64,000 nucleotides of DNA from Gaiellaceae bacterium (GCA_026002995.1 BPGK01000001.1:2481988-2545987), one strand, 5' to 3'. Numbered from the stretch's first letter, positions 27,461 through 37,723 are shown. Numbers and translations are program-made. The notes: generated from the sequence alone by a model not told the origin.

Positions 27461-28525
27461 TTAGCCGACGATCTCCGACACCGTCCGCGACCAGAGCGGC
27501 TGGGCCTTCCCCAGGTCGCGCTCCGTCTCGTACGTGAGGAGCTTCTTCGGCGGGATCGCCAGGTTCGGGAACTGCTTCGCGAGCGCCTTCTTCACGCTCC
27601 GCATCGCCACCTCGTTCGGCGTCTTGTAGAGCACGAGCTCGGTGACCGACTTCCCGCTGTCGGGCCGGAGCACGAAGTTCAAGAACTTGTGCGCGGCGTC
27701 CAGGTTCTTGCTCTTCGCGAGGACGACCATCGTGTCGACCCAGACGTCCGAGCCCTCCTTCGGAACCACGAACTTGATCTTCGGGTTCTCGGCGATGCCG
27801 TAGTTGCACCAGCCGTCCCAGGCCTGGACGAGGTGCGCCTCTCCGGACACGAGCTTCGAGTAGAAGGTCGTGTCGTCGTAGGCGAGGAGGTTCTTCTTCG
27901 CCTCCTCGAGGAGCGCCGCGGCCCGCTTCAGGTGCGCGGGGTTCGTCGTGTTGATCGAGTACCCGAGCACCTTGAGCGCGGGCAGCATGAGCCAGCGGTC
28001 GGTGGCGAGCATCGTGATCTTGCCCCTGAGAGCGGGCGCAGGCCTGAGCAGGTCCCACCAGCTCTTCGGCTGGCGGGTGAGGTCGCTGCGCCAGCAGAGC
28101 CCGGTCGTCCCCCACGTGTACGGGACGGAGTAGCGATTGCCGCGGTCGTAGGCGAGCTTGGACGCGCCTGGGTACAGGTTCTTCAGGTTCGGGATCTTCT
28201 TGTGGTCGAGACGAGCGGCCCAGCCGCGCTTGCGAAGCGCCTCGGCGAACGGGCCGGAGACGAAGACGATGTCGTAGCCGCCACCGTTCTGGGCCTCGAG
28301 CTTGCCCATGATGTCCTCGTTCGTCGTGTGCTTGGCGAGCTTGACCTTGATGCCGGTCGCCTTCTCGAAGCGCGGGATCAGATCCTCCGGGGTGTAGGCG
28401 TCCCAGTTCGAGATCGTGAGCGTGACGCTCTGCTCGGGCCGCGCCGTCGCGGCGCTCGCCGCGATCGCGACGACGAGAACAGCGAGCGCGGCGAGGATCG
28501 CAACTCGGGCCGGACGGTGTCTCAT
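27461..28525 (-). CDS. potD: Polyamine-type substrate-binding protein (PotD-like)
   Basis: 354 aa periplasmic-type binding protein. Signal peptide: MRHRPARVAILAALAV with a hydrophobic core ending near SAATARPEQ. LTISNWDAYTPEDLIPRFEK is the standard N-terminal strand of the PotD/PotF family, and SVPYTWGTTGLCWRSD and AHLVQAWDGWCNYGIAEN match the binding-cleft regions. Strong ribosome-binding site (AAGGAGGAGGAG) just before the ATG. First transporter gene, 26 nt downstream of the glycosyltransferase gene on the same strand. Confidence 0.92.
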   Translation of the reverse strand: MRHRPARVAILAALAVLVVAIAASAATARPEQSVTLTISNWDAYTPEDLIPRFEKATGIKVKLAKHTTNEDIMGKLEAQNGGGYDIVFVSGPFAEALRKRGWAARLDHKKIPNLKNLYPGASKLAYDRGNRYSVPYTWGTTGLCWRSDLTRQPKSWWDLLRPAPALRGKITMLATDRWLMLPALKVLGYSINTTNPAHLKRAAALLEEAKKNLLAYDDTTFYSKLVSGEAHLVQAWDGWCNYGIAENPKIKFVVPKEGSDVWVDTMVVLAKSKNLDAAHKFLNFVLRPDSGKSVTELVLYKTPNEVAMRSVKKALAKQFPNLAIPPKKLLTYETERDLGKAQPLWSRTVSEIVG

Positions 28526-28551
28526 CTCCTCCTCCTCCTTGTCGTGGACGG

Positions 28552-29853
28552 TTACCGGGTGACGGGCTCTCCGCTCAACGCGAGTCGCTCGATCAGGCTC
28601 GCCGCGCGGATGCGGCCGGGATCGGACTGCAGGCGGGCCGCGACGCCCTGCATCCGCTCGTGCAGCTCCGTGTCCGCGAGGAGCGCCTCGACGGCGTCGA
28701 GCAACTCCTCCTCGGCGAAGGTGTACGTGGGCAGCCGCCTACCGAATCCCGTCTCATGGACACGTTGGGCGTTGTCGTACTGATCCCAGAAGAGCGGCAG
28801 CGCGACCATCGGCTTGCCGTAGTGGAAGCACTCGGTCGTCGTGTTGTTGCCGGCGTGCGTGATCACGAGGTCGACGAGCGGGAGGATCGCAGGCTGCGGG
28901 AGGTACTCGCCACCCCACATGTTGTCGGCCAGCTCGAACTCCGTGTGCTGCGGCCCCTTGGAGACGATGAAGCGGTGCGGCGAGCGTGAAAGGACGTCCA
29001 CAAGTCGCTTCATCAGCTCGACATCCGCCGAGCCGAGGCTCCCGAGCGAGAGGTAGACGAGCCCCCCGCGCTCGTGCCGCAGCTCCTCCGGAAGCTCGAA
29101 CGGTTCGGTCACGTCGCGGACGCACGTGTCGATCCGGTGCCAGGTGGGGGCGAGGGGGCGTGTCCGCTCGTAGTCGACCTCCGCGGGGTAGAGGTAGAGG
29201 CCGAGGTACGGCGACTCGTGGATGAGCTCCCCCTCGGGGAGCGGCGGCGCGCCACGCTCCTGGCAGAACGCCGAGAACGACTCGTGCAGGGGAGCGAGCA
29301 CGCGCGCGTACTCGGCTCGGAACTCGTCCCAACCGGTGCGGTCGTCGGCGGGGTAGCCGGAGAAGACGGGCGGGATCCCCGGGTCCTTCAGCTCGAGCGG
29401 GTTGCAGGAGACGATCCGCACCCACGGCCGTCCGGAGGCGAGGATCGCGGGGAAGGCGACGACGTTGTCCTCGACGATGACGTCAGGCTGCACCTCGTCG
29501 AAGATCTCGACGAGGCGCTCGTCCACGTAGCGCGCTCCGTCGCAGAGCGCCTCGAAGGTCGGGGCGATGAACTCCGCGAGCTGGTCGAACGTCGACTTGC
29601 GAAAAACGGGGGCCGTGTCGCGGATGAAGTCCTTCCAGAACTGGCCGGGCTCCTCCTCGTGCTCGGGCGGCGGCCCCAGGCGCATGAGGCGCTCCTCGAA
29701 CCCCTGTGCCTCGAGCGCGCCGGCGAAAGACTCCTCCACGACGAAGACGACGCGGTGCCCGCGCTCGCGGAGAACCTGACCGATCGCGACGCAGTTGTTC
29801 GTGGGGCCGTACGCCCCCTCCGGGAAGAAGACGATGGTGCGCTGGCTCGGCAT
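28552..29853 (-). CDS. UDP-glycosyltransferase family 1 (MGT/UGT type)
   Basis: 433 aa GT-B fold glycosyltransferase. The N-terminal domain begins IVFFPEGAYGPTNNCVAIGQ; the C-terminal nucleotide-sugar domain contains GGLVYLSLGSLGSADVELMK and THAGNNTTTECFHYGKPMVA followed by PLFWDQYDNAQRVHETG, the family signature (here with NN in place of the usual GG of HGG). Acceptor unknown. It reads into the polyamine importer genes on the same strand and diverges from the kinase gene, with a 194-nt gap between them in which I see no gene. Confidence 0.87.
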   Translation of the reverse strand: MPSQRTIVFFPEGAYGPTNNCVAIGQVLRERGHRVVFVVEESFAGALEAQGFEERLMRLGPPPEHEEEPGQFWKDFIRDTAPVFRKSTFDQLAEFIAPTFEALCDGARYVDERLVEIFDEVQPDVIVEDNVVAFPAILASGRPWVRIVSCNPLELKDPGIPPVFSGYPADDRTGWDEFRAEYARVLAPLHESFSAFCQERGAPPLPEGELIHESPYLGLYLYPAEVDYERTRPLAPTWHRIDTCVRDVTEPFELPEELRHERGGLVYLSLGSLGSADVELMKRLVDVLSRSPHRFIVSKGPQHTEFELADNMWGGEYLPQPAILPLVDLVITHAGNNTTTECFHYGKPMVALPLFWDQYDNAQRVHETGFGRRLPTYTFAEEELLDAVEALLADTELHERMQGVAARLQSDPGRIRAASLIERLALSGEPVTR

Positions 29854-30047
29854 GCGGCTCCTCGGTCGTGGTACGAATCGCTCCTCGCCGAAGCGAGGTG
29901 CCGTAAACCTAGGCGAACGCCAGCCGAGGCGACGGCTCCAGCGCGCCCGACGACCCGGCGCGGGGAGCCTGCCACACCTGCTCGTGCTCGACCAATGCTC
30001 CTGACCCGCGACACGACGAGAGACGCCGAAGCCGCGTCAGGACGACC

Positions 30048-31397
30048 GTGCGGGATCTGAGGTCGCTCGAGCGTGCGCTCGGGCGACTCGACCTCGGGGA
30101 GCTCGCCGAGCGCCGCTGGTTCCACGGCAAGGCGCAGCGACCGACCGCGCTCAGGCTCGTCGACGCGTTCGCGCTGGAGGCGGTCGAAGGCGGCTGGCTC
30201 GTCCTCGCCGACGTGGCACACGAAGGCGGCTCCCGCGACCGCTACCAGCTCCCCGGTCTGCTCGAGCAGGGAGAGCTCGTCGAGCCGCCTCCGGAGCACG
30301 GTTACTGGCGGGCGCTCGCCGCGCTCGTCGCCGGGGGCAGCGAGCTCATGGGCGTGACCGGGCGGGCGGTCGCCACCCCGCCCCTCCGACCCGTCGCGCC
30401 GGAGGGCGAGGGGCGACGTCTCAGCGACGACCAGTCGAACACGTCGATCGTGCTCGGGGACCGTGTCGTCGTCAAGTGCTACCGACTCGTCCTCCCGGGC
30501 GCGCACCCCGAGCCCGAGCTCCTCGCCGCGCTCTCCGGCGTCGGCTCGCGGCGGGCGCCGAGGTTCCTCGGCTCCCTCGCGCGGCACTCCGACGAGGGCG
30601 AGGAGACGCTCCTCTGCCTCTACGCCTACGTTCCCGGCGAGCCAGTCGGCTGGGAGCCGATCATCGAGCGCGTGCGGCGAGCGCTCTCCGGCGACGACCC
30701 GGGCGCGCTCGAGGCGGAGATCGAGGAGGCGGCCACGCTCGGGCTCGCGGCGGGCGAGCTCCACGTCGCGCTCACCTCCGCGCTCGGCGTCCGGCGTGCA
30801 GGAGCGGACGTCGCCGCGCGCGCCGTCGAGACCGCGCGGAGACGGCTCGAGGAGGCGCGCCGCCTCGCGGGGGGAGAGCTCGCAGCGGCCGTGGCGAGCG
30901 TCGAGCGCGACCTCGCCGCGGCGCTCGGAGAGCTCGAGCTGCTCGCGGGCTCCCTGCTCACGCGCACCCACGGCGACCTCCACGTCGCCCAGTTCGTGTC
31001 GACCCGCGACGGCCCGGTCGCGATCGACTTCGAGGGCGAGCCCGGGCTCGAGCTGGAGGCTCGCCGCCGCTTTGGCTCTCCGCTCCGCGACCTCGCCTGC
31101 CTCCTCCTCTCGCTCGATCACGTCGCCGTGGCCGCAGCGCGGCGGCTCCCGAGCGGGGACGGGATGGAACGCGCGCTCGCCTGGAGCACACGGGCCCGCG
31201 AGGCGGCGACGTCCGCCTATCGGGAGGCCATCGCAGGCTCTCCGCTTTGCTTCGACGCCCGGCTGCTGCACGCGCTCGAGGTCGAGAAGGAGCTGCACGA
31301 GGTCGTCTACGCTGCGACGGTGCTACCCGAGTGGTCGTATGCTCCCGCCCTCGTGCTTCCGCGGCTCGTCGCTCCGTCGCGCCTGTACGAGCGGTGA
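30048..31397 (+). CDS. Maltokinase-like aminoglycoside-phosphotransferase-fold kinase
   Basis: 449 aa kinase. Residues 1 to about 100 form an N-terminal cap (ELAERRWFHGKAQRPTALRL) as in maltokinases; the catalytic lobe has LLTRTHGDLHVAQFVST (HGD, catalytic Asp) and PVAIDFEGEPGLELEARR (Mg-binding DFE). QSNTSIVLGDRVVVKCYR is the N-lobe Lys region. Maltokinases phosphorylate maltose; actinobacterial glucosamine kinases share this fold. The overlap with an SIS-domain gene makes an amino-sugar substrate attractive but unproven. GTG start; stop overlaps the next gene by 4 nt. Confidence 0.82.
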   Translation: MRDLRSLERALGRLDLGELAERRWFHGKAQRPTALRLVDAFALEAVEGGWLVLADVAHEGGSRDRYQLPGLLEQGELVEPPPEHGYWRALAALVAGGSELMGVTGRAVATPPLRPVAPEGEGRRLSDDQSNTSIVLGDRVVVKCYRLVLPGAHPEPELLAALSGVGSRRAPRFLGSLARHSDEGEETLLCLYAYVPGEPVGWEPIIERVRRALSGDDPGALEAEIEEAATLGLAAGELHVALTSALGVRRAGADVAARAVETARRRLEEARRLAGGELAAAVASVERDLAAALGELELLAGSLLTRTHGDLHVAQFVSTRDGPVAIDFEGEPGLELEARRRFGSPLRDLACLLLSLDHVAVAAARRLPSGDGMERALAWSTRAREAATSAYREAIAGSPLCFDARLLHALEVEKELHEVVYAATVLPEWSYAPALVLPRLVAPSRLYER

Positions 31398-32356
31398 GTC
31401 CCGAGGGCTTCCTCGAGGACGTCTTGGCGGCGCCCGCACGGCTTCAGTCCGTTCTCGATGCATACGCGGGGGCGTCGTCCCCGCTCGCCGCCCTCCCGAC
31501 GGCAGGGGTGCAGCGCGTCCTCTTCCTCGGCATGGGGAGCTCGCGCTTCGCCGCGCTCGTCGCGGCGACCCACCTCCGCGCGCGCGGCCTCGATGCCTAC
31601 GCCGAGCTCGCCTCCACGGGCCTGCCGACGCCGCCCAGGCCCGACACGCTCGTCGTCGGGATCTCCGCTTCGGGGTCGACGCCGGAGACCGTCGAGGCGC
31701 TCGCACGGCATCGGGGCGCGGGGCCGACGATCGCGCTGACCAACCGCTCCGGCTCGCCCATCGAGGACGCCGCCGACCTCACGCTGCCGCTTCTCGCCGG
31801 CGAGGAGGCGGGCGGTGTCGCCTGCGTCAGCTTCCAGGCCACCCTGGCCGTGCTCCTCCTCCTCTGCGGCCGTCTTGCCGGGGCGCCCTCCGAAGCCGAC
31901 CTCCGCCCCGCGGTCGAGGCCGCCGCCGCCCTCCGGGAGAGCCGCTCCGCGTGGCTCGCCGAGCTCGTCGAGCTCGTCCGACCGGCCCACACGCTCTACG
32001 TCATCGCCCCCGAGGAGCGGATCTCGTCGGCGCTTCAGTCCGCGCTCATGCTCCGCGAGGGACCGAGGATCGCGGCAGCTGCGACGGAGACGGGTGACTG
32101 GCTCCACGTCGACGTCTACCTCTCGAAGCACCCGGGGTACACGGCGCTCCTGCTCACGGGCTCGCGCTTCGACCCGGCGGTGCTGGAGTGGGCGCGGAAA
32201 CGCCGCTCGACGATCGTCGCGGTGGGTGGAGCCGTCGACGGAGCCGCGCTCCACATCCCCTTTCCCCACGCAGACAGCGGGCTCGTCGCGACGCTCGTCG
32301 AGACGGGCGTGGCCGAGCTACTCGCTGCCGAGCTCTGGCTCGCGCAGCCCCGATAG
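31394..32356 (+). CDS. SIS-domain sugar-phosphate isomerase/deaminase-like protein
   Basis: 320 aa with two SIS domains, like the isomerase half of GlmS or AgaS/FrlB deglycases. VLFLGMGSSRFAALVAATHL, LVVGISASGSTPETVEALAR and IALTNRSGSPIEDAADLTLP are the first domain's phosphate-binding loops; the second domain holds LYVIAPEERISSALQSALML. No glutaminase domain. Starts at the GTG overlapping the kinase TGA (GTGA). With the kinase it may process a phosphorylated amino sugar. Confidence 0.85.
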   Translation: MSPEGFLEDVLAAPARLQSVLDAYAGASSPLAALPTAGVQRVLFLGMGSSRFAALVAATHLRARGLDAYAELASTGLPTPPRPDTLVVGISASGSTPETVEALARHRGAGPTIALTNRSGSPIEDAADLTLPLLAGEEAGGVACVSFQATLAVLLLLCGRLAGAPSEADLRPAVEAAAALRESRSAWLAELVELVRPAHTLYVIAPEERISSALQSALMLREGPRIAAAATETGDWLHVDVYLSKHPGYTALLLTGSRFDPAVLEWARKRRSTIVAVGGAVDGAALHIPFPHADSGLVATLVETGVAELLAAELWLAQPR

Positions 32357-32360
32357 ACGG

Positions 32361-33416
32361 TCAGGCCGGGTCGAGGAGCACGAGCTCGAGGCCCCGCGCG
32401 CGGATTCCGCGCACGATCGCGGGCAAGGCCTTCACCGTCTGCGACCGGTCGCCGCCGCCGTCGTGGAGCAGGACGATCGAGCCGCGCCTGACGTCGCGCA
32501 GGACGCGGCGCGCGATTCGCGAGGCCGTCGTGCCCGGACGCCAGTCCTCGGCGTCCACCGACCAGAGGACGACGCCCTGACCCTGGGCGCGGGCAGCCTC
32601 GAGCACCTGCGGCGACACCGATCCGCCGGGGGGCCGGAACACGCTCGGCGCAGCGGCGAGCCCCGTGAGCACGGCAGCTCCCCGGGCGATCTCGGCGCGA
32701 ATCTCAGCTGGACGGCGTGAGGCGAACGGTGGTCGGTAGGGGTGCGAGTACGAGTGGTTCCCGACGGCCATCCCGTACGCGTGCGCCCGACGGACGAGCG
32801 CGGGCCGACGCTCCGCGAGACTCCCCACCACGAAGAACGTCGCCGGGACGTTCAGGCGCCGGAGCGTGTCGAGGACGGCGCGCGTGTGCCTCGACGGGCC
32901 GTCGTCGAAGGTGAGGGCGACGGCCTTCGGGCGGCGGAAAGGCCCGATCGGCACGGCAGAGCGAACGTCGATCGCGCCCGAGAGACGCCCCCTCTCGACC
33001 TCCACCCGCCGAGAGCGGGCGAGCGTCCTCTGCGGGCTCGCCGGGAGCCCGCCCTCGATGTGAACGACGACGCGATCGGCGGGCTCGCGTCGGTCGCGTC
33101 CGGGCACGACGTCGATGCGATCCCCCGCCGAGAGGCGTGTCCCGGAGGGAGCGGGGCGGCCGTTCAGCAGGAGCCGACCCGGGATCGCCCCGGCTCGCAG
33201 CACCGCGCCGGTGACGTCGAGGAGGTCGCCGGGCTCGGGCGCGAGCTCGAGACGCGCTGCGACCTGCGAGAGCGTGGAGCCGCGTGGAACCAGGGCTTCG
33301 CTCTCCCCCACGAAGACCGTGATCTGCTCGTCGCGCGCGAGCTCGACGAACAGCCCGGCAACGACGGCCGCGACGAGGAGGGCAGAGGCGGAGATCACGT
33401 GGAGCGCGCGGCGCAC
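32361..33416 (-). CDS. Exported polysaccharide deacetylase (NodB family)
   Basis: 351 aa carbohydrate esterase family 4. N-terminal membrane anchor (ISASALLVAAVVAGLFVELA), then a beta-grasp-like pair of segments (SGTRLSAGDRIDVVPGR), then the NodB domain from about residue 160. Motif 1 AVALTFDDGPSRHT, motif 2 AVGNHSYSHPY (metal His), motif 3 FRPPGGS, motif 4 LWSVDAEDWRP and motif 5 IVLLHDGGG are all present, so activity is expected. It probably removes acetyl groups from peptidoglycan or an exopolysaccharide. GTG start. Convergent with the SIS gene, 4 nt apart. Confidence 0.9.
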   Translation of the reverse strand: MRRALHVISASALLVAAVVAGLFVELARDEQITVFVGESEALVPRGSTLSQVAARLELAPEPGDLLDVTGAVLRAGAIPGRLLLNGRPAPSGTRLSAGDRIDVVPGRDRREPADRVVVHIEGGLPASPQRTLARSRRVEVERGRLSGAIDVRSAVPIGPFRRPKAVALTFDDGPSRHTRAVLDTLRRLNVPATFFVVGSLAERRPALVRRAHAYGMAVGNHSYSHPYRPPFASRRPAEIRAEIARGAAVLTGLAAAPSVFRPPGGSVSPQVLEAARAQGQGVVLWSVDAEDWRPGTTASRIARRVLRDVRRGSIVLLHDGGGDRSQTVKALPAIVRGIRARGLELVLLDPA

Positions 33417-33460
33417 GGGAGCGGTCCTTCGCGACCCGTGCAGGCGCTCCTACTGCGAGC

Positions 33461-34147
33461 TCACGTCGAGGGCGCGCCGGTCGGCGCCGACGCGAGCAGC
33501 GCGCGCACGTCCTCGTCGGTGAGCTGGTGGAAGTCCTCGTACCAGAACCCGACCGCCCCGAACGCGGCCGGCGCCACGAGGCACACGAGGGCGTCCACGA
33601 GCCCCTCGCGCTCGAACGCGACGCACGTGTCCGCGGCGCCGACGGGCACGGCGACGACGACCCGCGCGGCGCCGGCCGCCCGCGCCCAGCGCACCGCCGC
33701 CGCCATCGTGCCGCCGGTGGCGAGGCCGTCGTCCACGAGGATGCACACGCTCCCCTCGATCGGCACGCGTGGACGGCCCCGGTGCAGCCGCGCGTCGAGC
33801 TCGTCCGCCTCGGCGGCGGCGCGTTCCTGGGCACGGGCGACCTCCTCCTCCGTGAGGCCGTCTCGCCCGCGGAGGTAGACGACGCCTCCCGGCGCCACTG
33901 CCCCGATCCCGTACTCGGGCTGCCACGGATGGCGGATCTTCCGGACGGCGAGCGCCTCGAGCGGAGCGCCGAGCGCACGGGCGACCTCGGCCGCTACCTC
34001 GACCCCGCCGCGTGCCAGCCCGACGACGACGACACGCGGCGTCGCTGCGACGACGTCGAGCTCGCGGAGCGCGTCGGCCAGCAGACGGCCTGCGGCGCGC
34101 CGGTCGCGAAACGGGACGAGCGAACGAGCTCTCTCGCGTGCCTCCAC
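33461..34147 (-). CDS. Phosphoribosyltransferase-domain protein
   Basis: About 228 aa type I phosphoribosyltransferase fold. The PRPP-binding motif is CILVDDGLATGGTMAAAVRW, preceded by VVVVGLARGGVEVAAEVARA and VRKIRHPWQPEYGIGAVAPG. Proteins of this kind are common and mostly uncharacterised. They often sit alone or fused to hydrolases. Start is uncertain: a GTG at 34147 gives the usual short N-terminus, a GTG at 34177 adds 10 residues. Diverges from the Lon-family gene. Confidence 0.8.
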   Translation of the reverse strand: MEARERARSLVPFRDRRAAGRLLADALRELDVVAATPRVVVVGLARGGVEVAAEVARALGAPLEALAVRKIRHPWQPEYGIGAVAPGGVVYLRGRDGLTEEEVARAQERAAAEADELDARLHRGRPRVPIEGSVCILVDDGLATGGTMAAAVRWARAAGAARVVVAVPVGAADTCVAFEREGLVDALVCLVAPAAFGAVGFWYEDFHQLTDEDVRALLASAPTGAPST

Positions 34148-34236
34148 GACCTCATGGTGACCGATCCGCTGTCGCACCGCAGCAGGGGATTCTCGGATCG
34201 ACGCGCGAACGCCCGTCGGCGTGAGACGATACGAGC

Positions 34237-36675
34237 ATGGCCGACGACGCCCGTTCCGCGGCACGAGCGCGGCGGAGGCTGCGCCCCGAGCAGCTCCGAC
34301 GCCGCGTCGATCCGGCGCGGCTCGGCTTCTCTTCGACCGAGGAGGTGGCGCCGCTCGTCGGCACCGTCGGCCAGCCGCGCGCGCTCGACGCGCTCGAGTT
34401 CGGACTCGCCGTGGAGACGCACGGCTTCAACGTCTTCGTCTCCGGCCTGCCCGGCTCGGGGCGGCTCGCAACCGTGCTCGACTACCTGCGCGCACGCGCC
34501 GCGAAGCGCCCGGCGCCTCCCGACTGGGTGTACGTCCACGACTTCGAGGACGGCGACCGCCCGAACGCCATCGCGCTCCCCGCGGGTCGCGGAGCCGAGT
34601 TCGCGCACGCGATGGACGAGTTCGTCGAGTCCGCCCGGCGGGAGATCCAGCGGGCCTTCGAGAGCGAGGAGTACGACCGCCGTCAGCGCGAGATCGTCGC
34701 CGAGATCGCAGCCAAGCGGGAGCGCGAGGAGCAGGAGCTCACCGCCTTCGCCGCCGAGCGGATGATCGCGCTCAAGACGACGCTGATGGGTGTCGCTTCC
34801 ATCCCACTCGTCGACGGCAAGCCGATCACGCGCGAGCAGTTCGAGCAGCTCCCCGAGGAGCAGCGCGCCGCGATCACGCGGGCGACCGCGGAGGTCGAGG
34901 AGCGCGCCGCGAGCTTCATCCGCCAGATTCGCCGGCTCGAGCAGGAGGCGGCGCGGCGGGTGCGCGAGCTCGAGCGCGAGGTCGCCCTGTTCGCCTGCGA
35001 GCCGCTCCTGCGCGAGCTGCGGGAGCGCTTCGGCGACGTGGAGGGCGTGCTCGCCTACCTCGACGCGGTGCAGAACGACGTTCTCGCGAACATCGCCGAC
35101 TTCCGCGGAGAGGCGGAGCCACAGCTCCCCTTCCCGGGCTTCGTGCCCAGGCCGCGCGACTTCTCGCGCTACAGCGTGAACGTCCTCGTCGACAACTCGG
35201 GAGCGGAGGGCGCGCCGATCGTCGTCGAGCGCAACCCGAGCTACTACAACCTCCTCGGCCGCATCGAGTACCGCGCCTCCTTCGGGGCGATGGTCACGGA
35301 CTTCCGGGAGATCAAGGCGGGAGCGCTCCACCGCGCGAACGGCGGCTTCCTCGTCCTCGACGCGCTCGACGTGCTCCGCCACCCGTTCGCCTGGGAGGCG
35401 CTGAAGCGGGCCGTACGGAGCTCGGAGGCGCGAATCGAGAGCCTCGGGGAGGAGTTCAGCACGATCCCGCTCGCGACACTCCGCCCGGAGCCGATCCCGC
35501 TCGACGTGAAGGTCGTCCTCATCGGCCCGCCCTTGCTCTACCACCTCCTCTACTCGCTCGACGAGGACCTCCGCGAGCTGTTCAAGGTGAAGGCGGACTT
35601 CTCGCCGGAGCTCGACTGGACGCGAGAGCACGAGCGCAACTACGCGGCGTTCGTGAGCCGCTCGGTGCGCGACAACGGCCTCCGGCACTTCGACCCGACG
35701 GCCGTCGCACGCCTGATCGAGCACGGGGCGCGACTCCGCGAGAGCCAGCGCAAGCTGTCGGCCCGTCTGCTCGAGATCTCCGACCTCGTCGCCGAGGCGA
35801 GCTTCTGGGCCGAGCGCGCGGGACGCGAGCTCGTCGAGGCCGCGGACGTCGAGGTCGCGATCGGGAAGCGCGAGTTCCGCTCGAACCTGCTCGAGGAGCG
35901 GATCCGGGAGCTCGTCGCCGACGGCACCCTCGTCATCGAGACGCGGGGCGAGCGCGTCGGACAGGTGAACGGCCTCTCGATCCTCGACCTCGGCGACTAC
36001 TCGTTCGGTCGCCCGAACCGGGTCAGCGCGCGTGTCTCCCTCGGCCGCGGCCGGATCGAGAGCATCGAGCGCGAGATCGAGCTCTCGGGGCCGATCCACT
36101 CGAAGGGGGTGCTCATCCTCTCCGGATACCTCGCGGCGACCTACGCCCAGGAGTGGCCGCTCGCGATGTCGGCGACGCTCACCTTCGAGCAGTCCTACGA
36201 CGAGGTGGAGGGAGACTCGGCGTCGTCCACGGAGCTCTACGCGCTCCTCTCGGCGCTCTCCGGGCTCCCGCTCGACCAGGGCATCGCGGTGACGGGCTCG
36301 GTCGACCAGCACGGGAGGGTGCAGGCCGTCGGCGGAGTCACGCGCAAGGTCGAGGGCTTCTTCGCCACCTGCAAGGCGCAGGGGCTGACCGGAGAGCAGG
36401 GCGTGATCGTCCCGGCCGCGAACGTCCGCAACCTCATGCTCCACGAGGACGTCGTGCAGGCAGTCCGCGAGGGCGCCTTCCACGTATGGGCGGTGAAGAC
36501 GGTCGACGAGGGGATCGAGCTGCTCACCGGCAGACGCGCCGGCCGCCGACGCGCGGACGGCAGCTACCCGCCGGGAACCGTCCACGCCCTCGTCCAGGAA
36601 CGGCTCGCAGGGTTCGCCCGCCGGCTGCAGGAGCTCGCCGCGGCCGAGGGCGGAGAGGAGGGGGACGCACGGTGA
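34237..36675 (+). CDS. Lon-family ATP-dependent protease (LonP/YcbZ type)
   Basis: 812 aa. The N-terminal AAA part is divergent: [20 protein letters not shown] carries a Walker A-like loop (GLPGSGR), then a long coiled-coil insertion (about residues 130-260), and [20 protein letters not shown] is the Walker B region. The C-terminal Lon protease domain has the catalytic Ser in [20 protein letters not shown] (about residue 659) and Lys in [19 protein letters not shown] (about residue 703). The architecture matches the AAA_32 plus Lon_C family (E. coli YcbZ-like), not classical Lon. Stop overlaps the sigma-factor GTG by 4 nt. Confidence 0.9.
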   Translation: MADDARSAARARRRLRPEQLRRRVDPARLGFSSTEEVAPLVGTVGQPRALDALEFGLAVETHGFNVFVSGLPGSGRLATVLDYLRARAAKRPAPPDWVYVHDFEDGDRPNAIALPAGRGAEFAHAMDEFVESARREIQRAFESEEYDRRQREIVAEIAAKREREEQELTAFAAERMIALKTTLMGVASIPLVDGKPITREQFEQLPEEQRAAITRATAEVEERAASFIRQIRRLEQEAARRVRELEREVALFACEPLLRELRERFGDVEGVLAYLDAVQNDVLANIADFRGEAEPQLPFPGFVPRPRDFSRYSVNVLVDNSGAEGAPIVVERNPSYYNLLGRIEYRASFGAMVTDFREIKAGALHRANGGFLVLDALDVLRHPFAWEALKRAVRSSEARIESLGEEFSTIPLATLRPEPIPLDVKVVLIGPPLLYHLLYSLDEDLRELFKVKADFSPELDWTREHERNYAAFVSRSVRDNGLRHFDPTAVARLIEHGARLRESQRKLSARLLEISDLVAEASFWAERAGRELVEAADVEVAIGKREFRSNLLEERIRELVADGTLVIETRGERVGQVNGLSILDLGDYSFGRPNRVSARVSLGRGRIESIEREIELSGPIHSKGVLILSGYLAATYAQEWPLAMSATLTFEQSYDEVEGDSASSTELYALLSALSGLPLDQGIAVTGSVDQHGRVQAVGGVTRKVEGFFATCKAQGLTGEQGVIVPAANVRNLMLHEDVVQAVREGAFHVWAVKTVDEGIELLTGRRAGRRRADGSYPPGTVHALVQERLAGFARRLQELAAAEGGEEGDAR

Positions 36676-37700
36676 CAGCGGACGCGCTCGACGCGCTCCT
36701 CGCGCGCGGCGAGGAGGAGGGGTGGCTGCCGCTCGAGGAGGTTGAGCAGGTGGCCGAGGCCCTCGAGCCCGACGAGCTCGGCGCGCTCTACGCGGAGCTC
36801 GAGGCACGCGGCATCGAGGTGCGCGAGGCCGACACCGAAGGCGAGCCCGAGGTCGTGTACGAGAACGGCGATCTCGCCGCTGCCACCTCGGACTCGCTGC
36901 AGCTCTTCCTGAACGAGATGGCGCAGCACCCGCTGCTCACGGCGGCGCAGGAGGTCGAGCTCGCGAAGCGGATCGAGCGCGGCGACCGCGCCGCGAAGGA
37001 GCGGATGATCAACGCGAACCTGCGGCTCGTCGTCTCCATCGCGAAGCGCTACCAGGGACACGGCGTCCCGTTGCTCGACCTCATCCAGGAGGGGATCATC
37101 GGGCTCATCCGGGCGGTCGAGAAGTTCGACTGGCGACGGGGCTTCAAGTTCTCCACCTACGCGACCTGGTGGATCAGGCAAGCGGTGCAGCGCGCGGTCG
37201 CGAACAAGGCGCGCACGATCCGGATTCCGGTGCACGTCCTCGACGACGAGCGGCGTATCGGCCGCGTGCAGGACCGCCTGGCGGCGACACTCGGTCGCGC
37301 GCCCGAGGACGAGGAGATCGCGGCGGAGCTCGGCGTCCCGCTCGAGCGGGTCCGCCGCGTCCGTGAGGCACCCCGCACCGTGACAAGCCTCGACAAGCGC
37401 ATCGGCGAGGACGAGGGAGCGGAGCTGCACGAGCTCCTCCCCTCCGGAGAGGAGCCGTTCGAGGACGTGGAGATCCCGCTCGACGCCGGGCCGCTCCGGG
37501 CCGCCATCGACCGCCTCCCCGAGCTCGAGCGCGAAGTCGTCCTCCTCCGCTACGGACTCGACGGCGAGCCGCTCGAGCTCGCAGAGGTCGCGAGGAGGCT
37601 CGGAATCTCCCGCGACCGTGCTCGGCGGATCGAGCAGGACGCTCTCGAGCGGCTCTCCCTCGAGCGCGAGCTGCAGGAGCTGCGCGAGCAGGCCGCGTGA
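36672..37700 (+). CDS. Primary-type RNA polymerase sigma-70 factor (RpoD/SigA-like)
   Basis: 342 aa. Region 1.2: [19 protein letters not shown]. Region 2: [20 protein letters not shown] followed by [20 protein letters not shown] and [20 protein letters not shown], very close to the housekeeping sigma consensus. Region 3 follows, and region 4 includes [20 protein letters not shown]-like sequence and [17 protein letters not shown]. The N-terminal region 1.1 is short. It may be a group 1 or group 2 (SigB/HrdB-like) sigma factor; without the rest of the genome I cannot say whether it is the only one. GTG start overlaps the Lon-family stop (GTGA). Confidence 0.9.
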   Translation: MTADALDALLARGEEEGWLPLEEVEQVAEALEPDELGALYAELEARGIEVREADTEGEPEVVYENGDLAAATSDSLQLFLNEMAQHPLLTAAQEVELAKRIERGDRAAKERMINANLRLVVSIAKRYQGHGVPLLDLIQEGIIGLIRAVEKFDWRRGFKFSTYATWWIRQAVQRAVANKARTIRIPVHVLDDERRIGRVQDRLAATLGRAPEDEEIAAELGVPLERVRRVREAPRTVTSLDKRIGEDEGAELHELLPSGEEPFEDVEIPLDAGPLRAAIDRLPELEREVVLLRYGLDGEPLELAEVARRLGISRDRARRIEQDALERLSLERELQELREQAA

Positions 37701-37723
37701 CGCGACGGCCAGGCGCCAGGACA

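Noticed and set aside
34221-36600. Long plus-strand frame overlapping the Lon-family gene in another frame
   Set aside because: Arg/Ala/Pro-rich with no motifs; only its last part (from 36672) is a real gene, the sigma factor.
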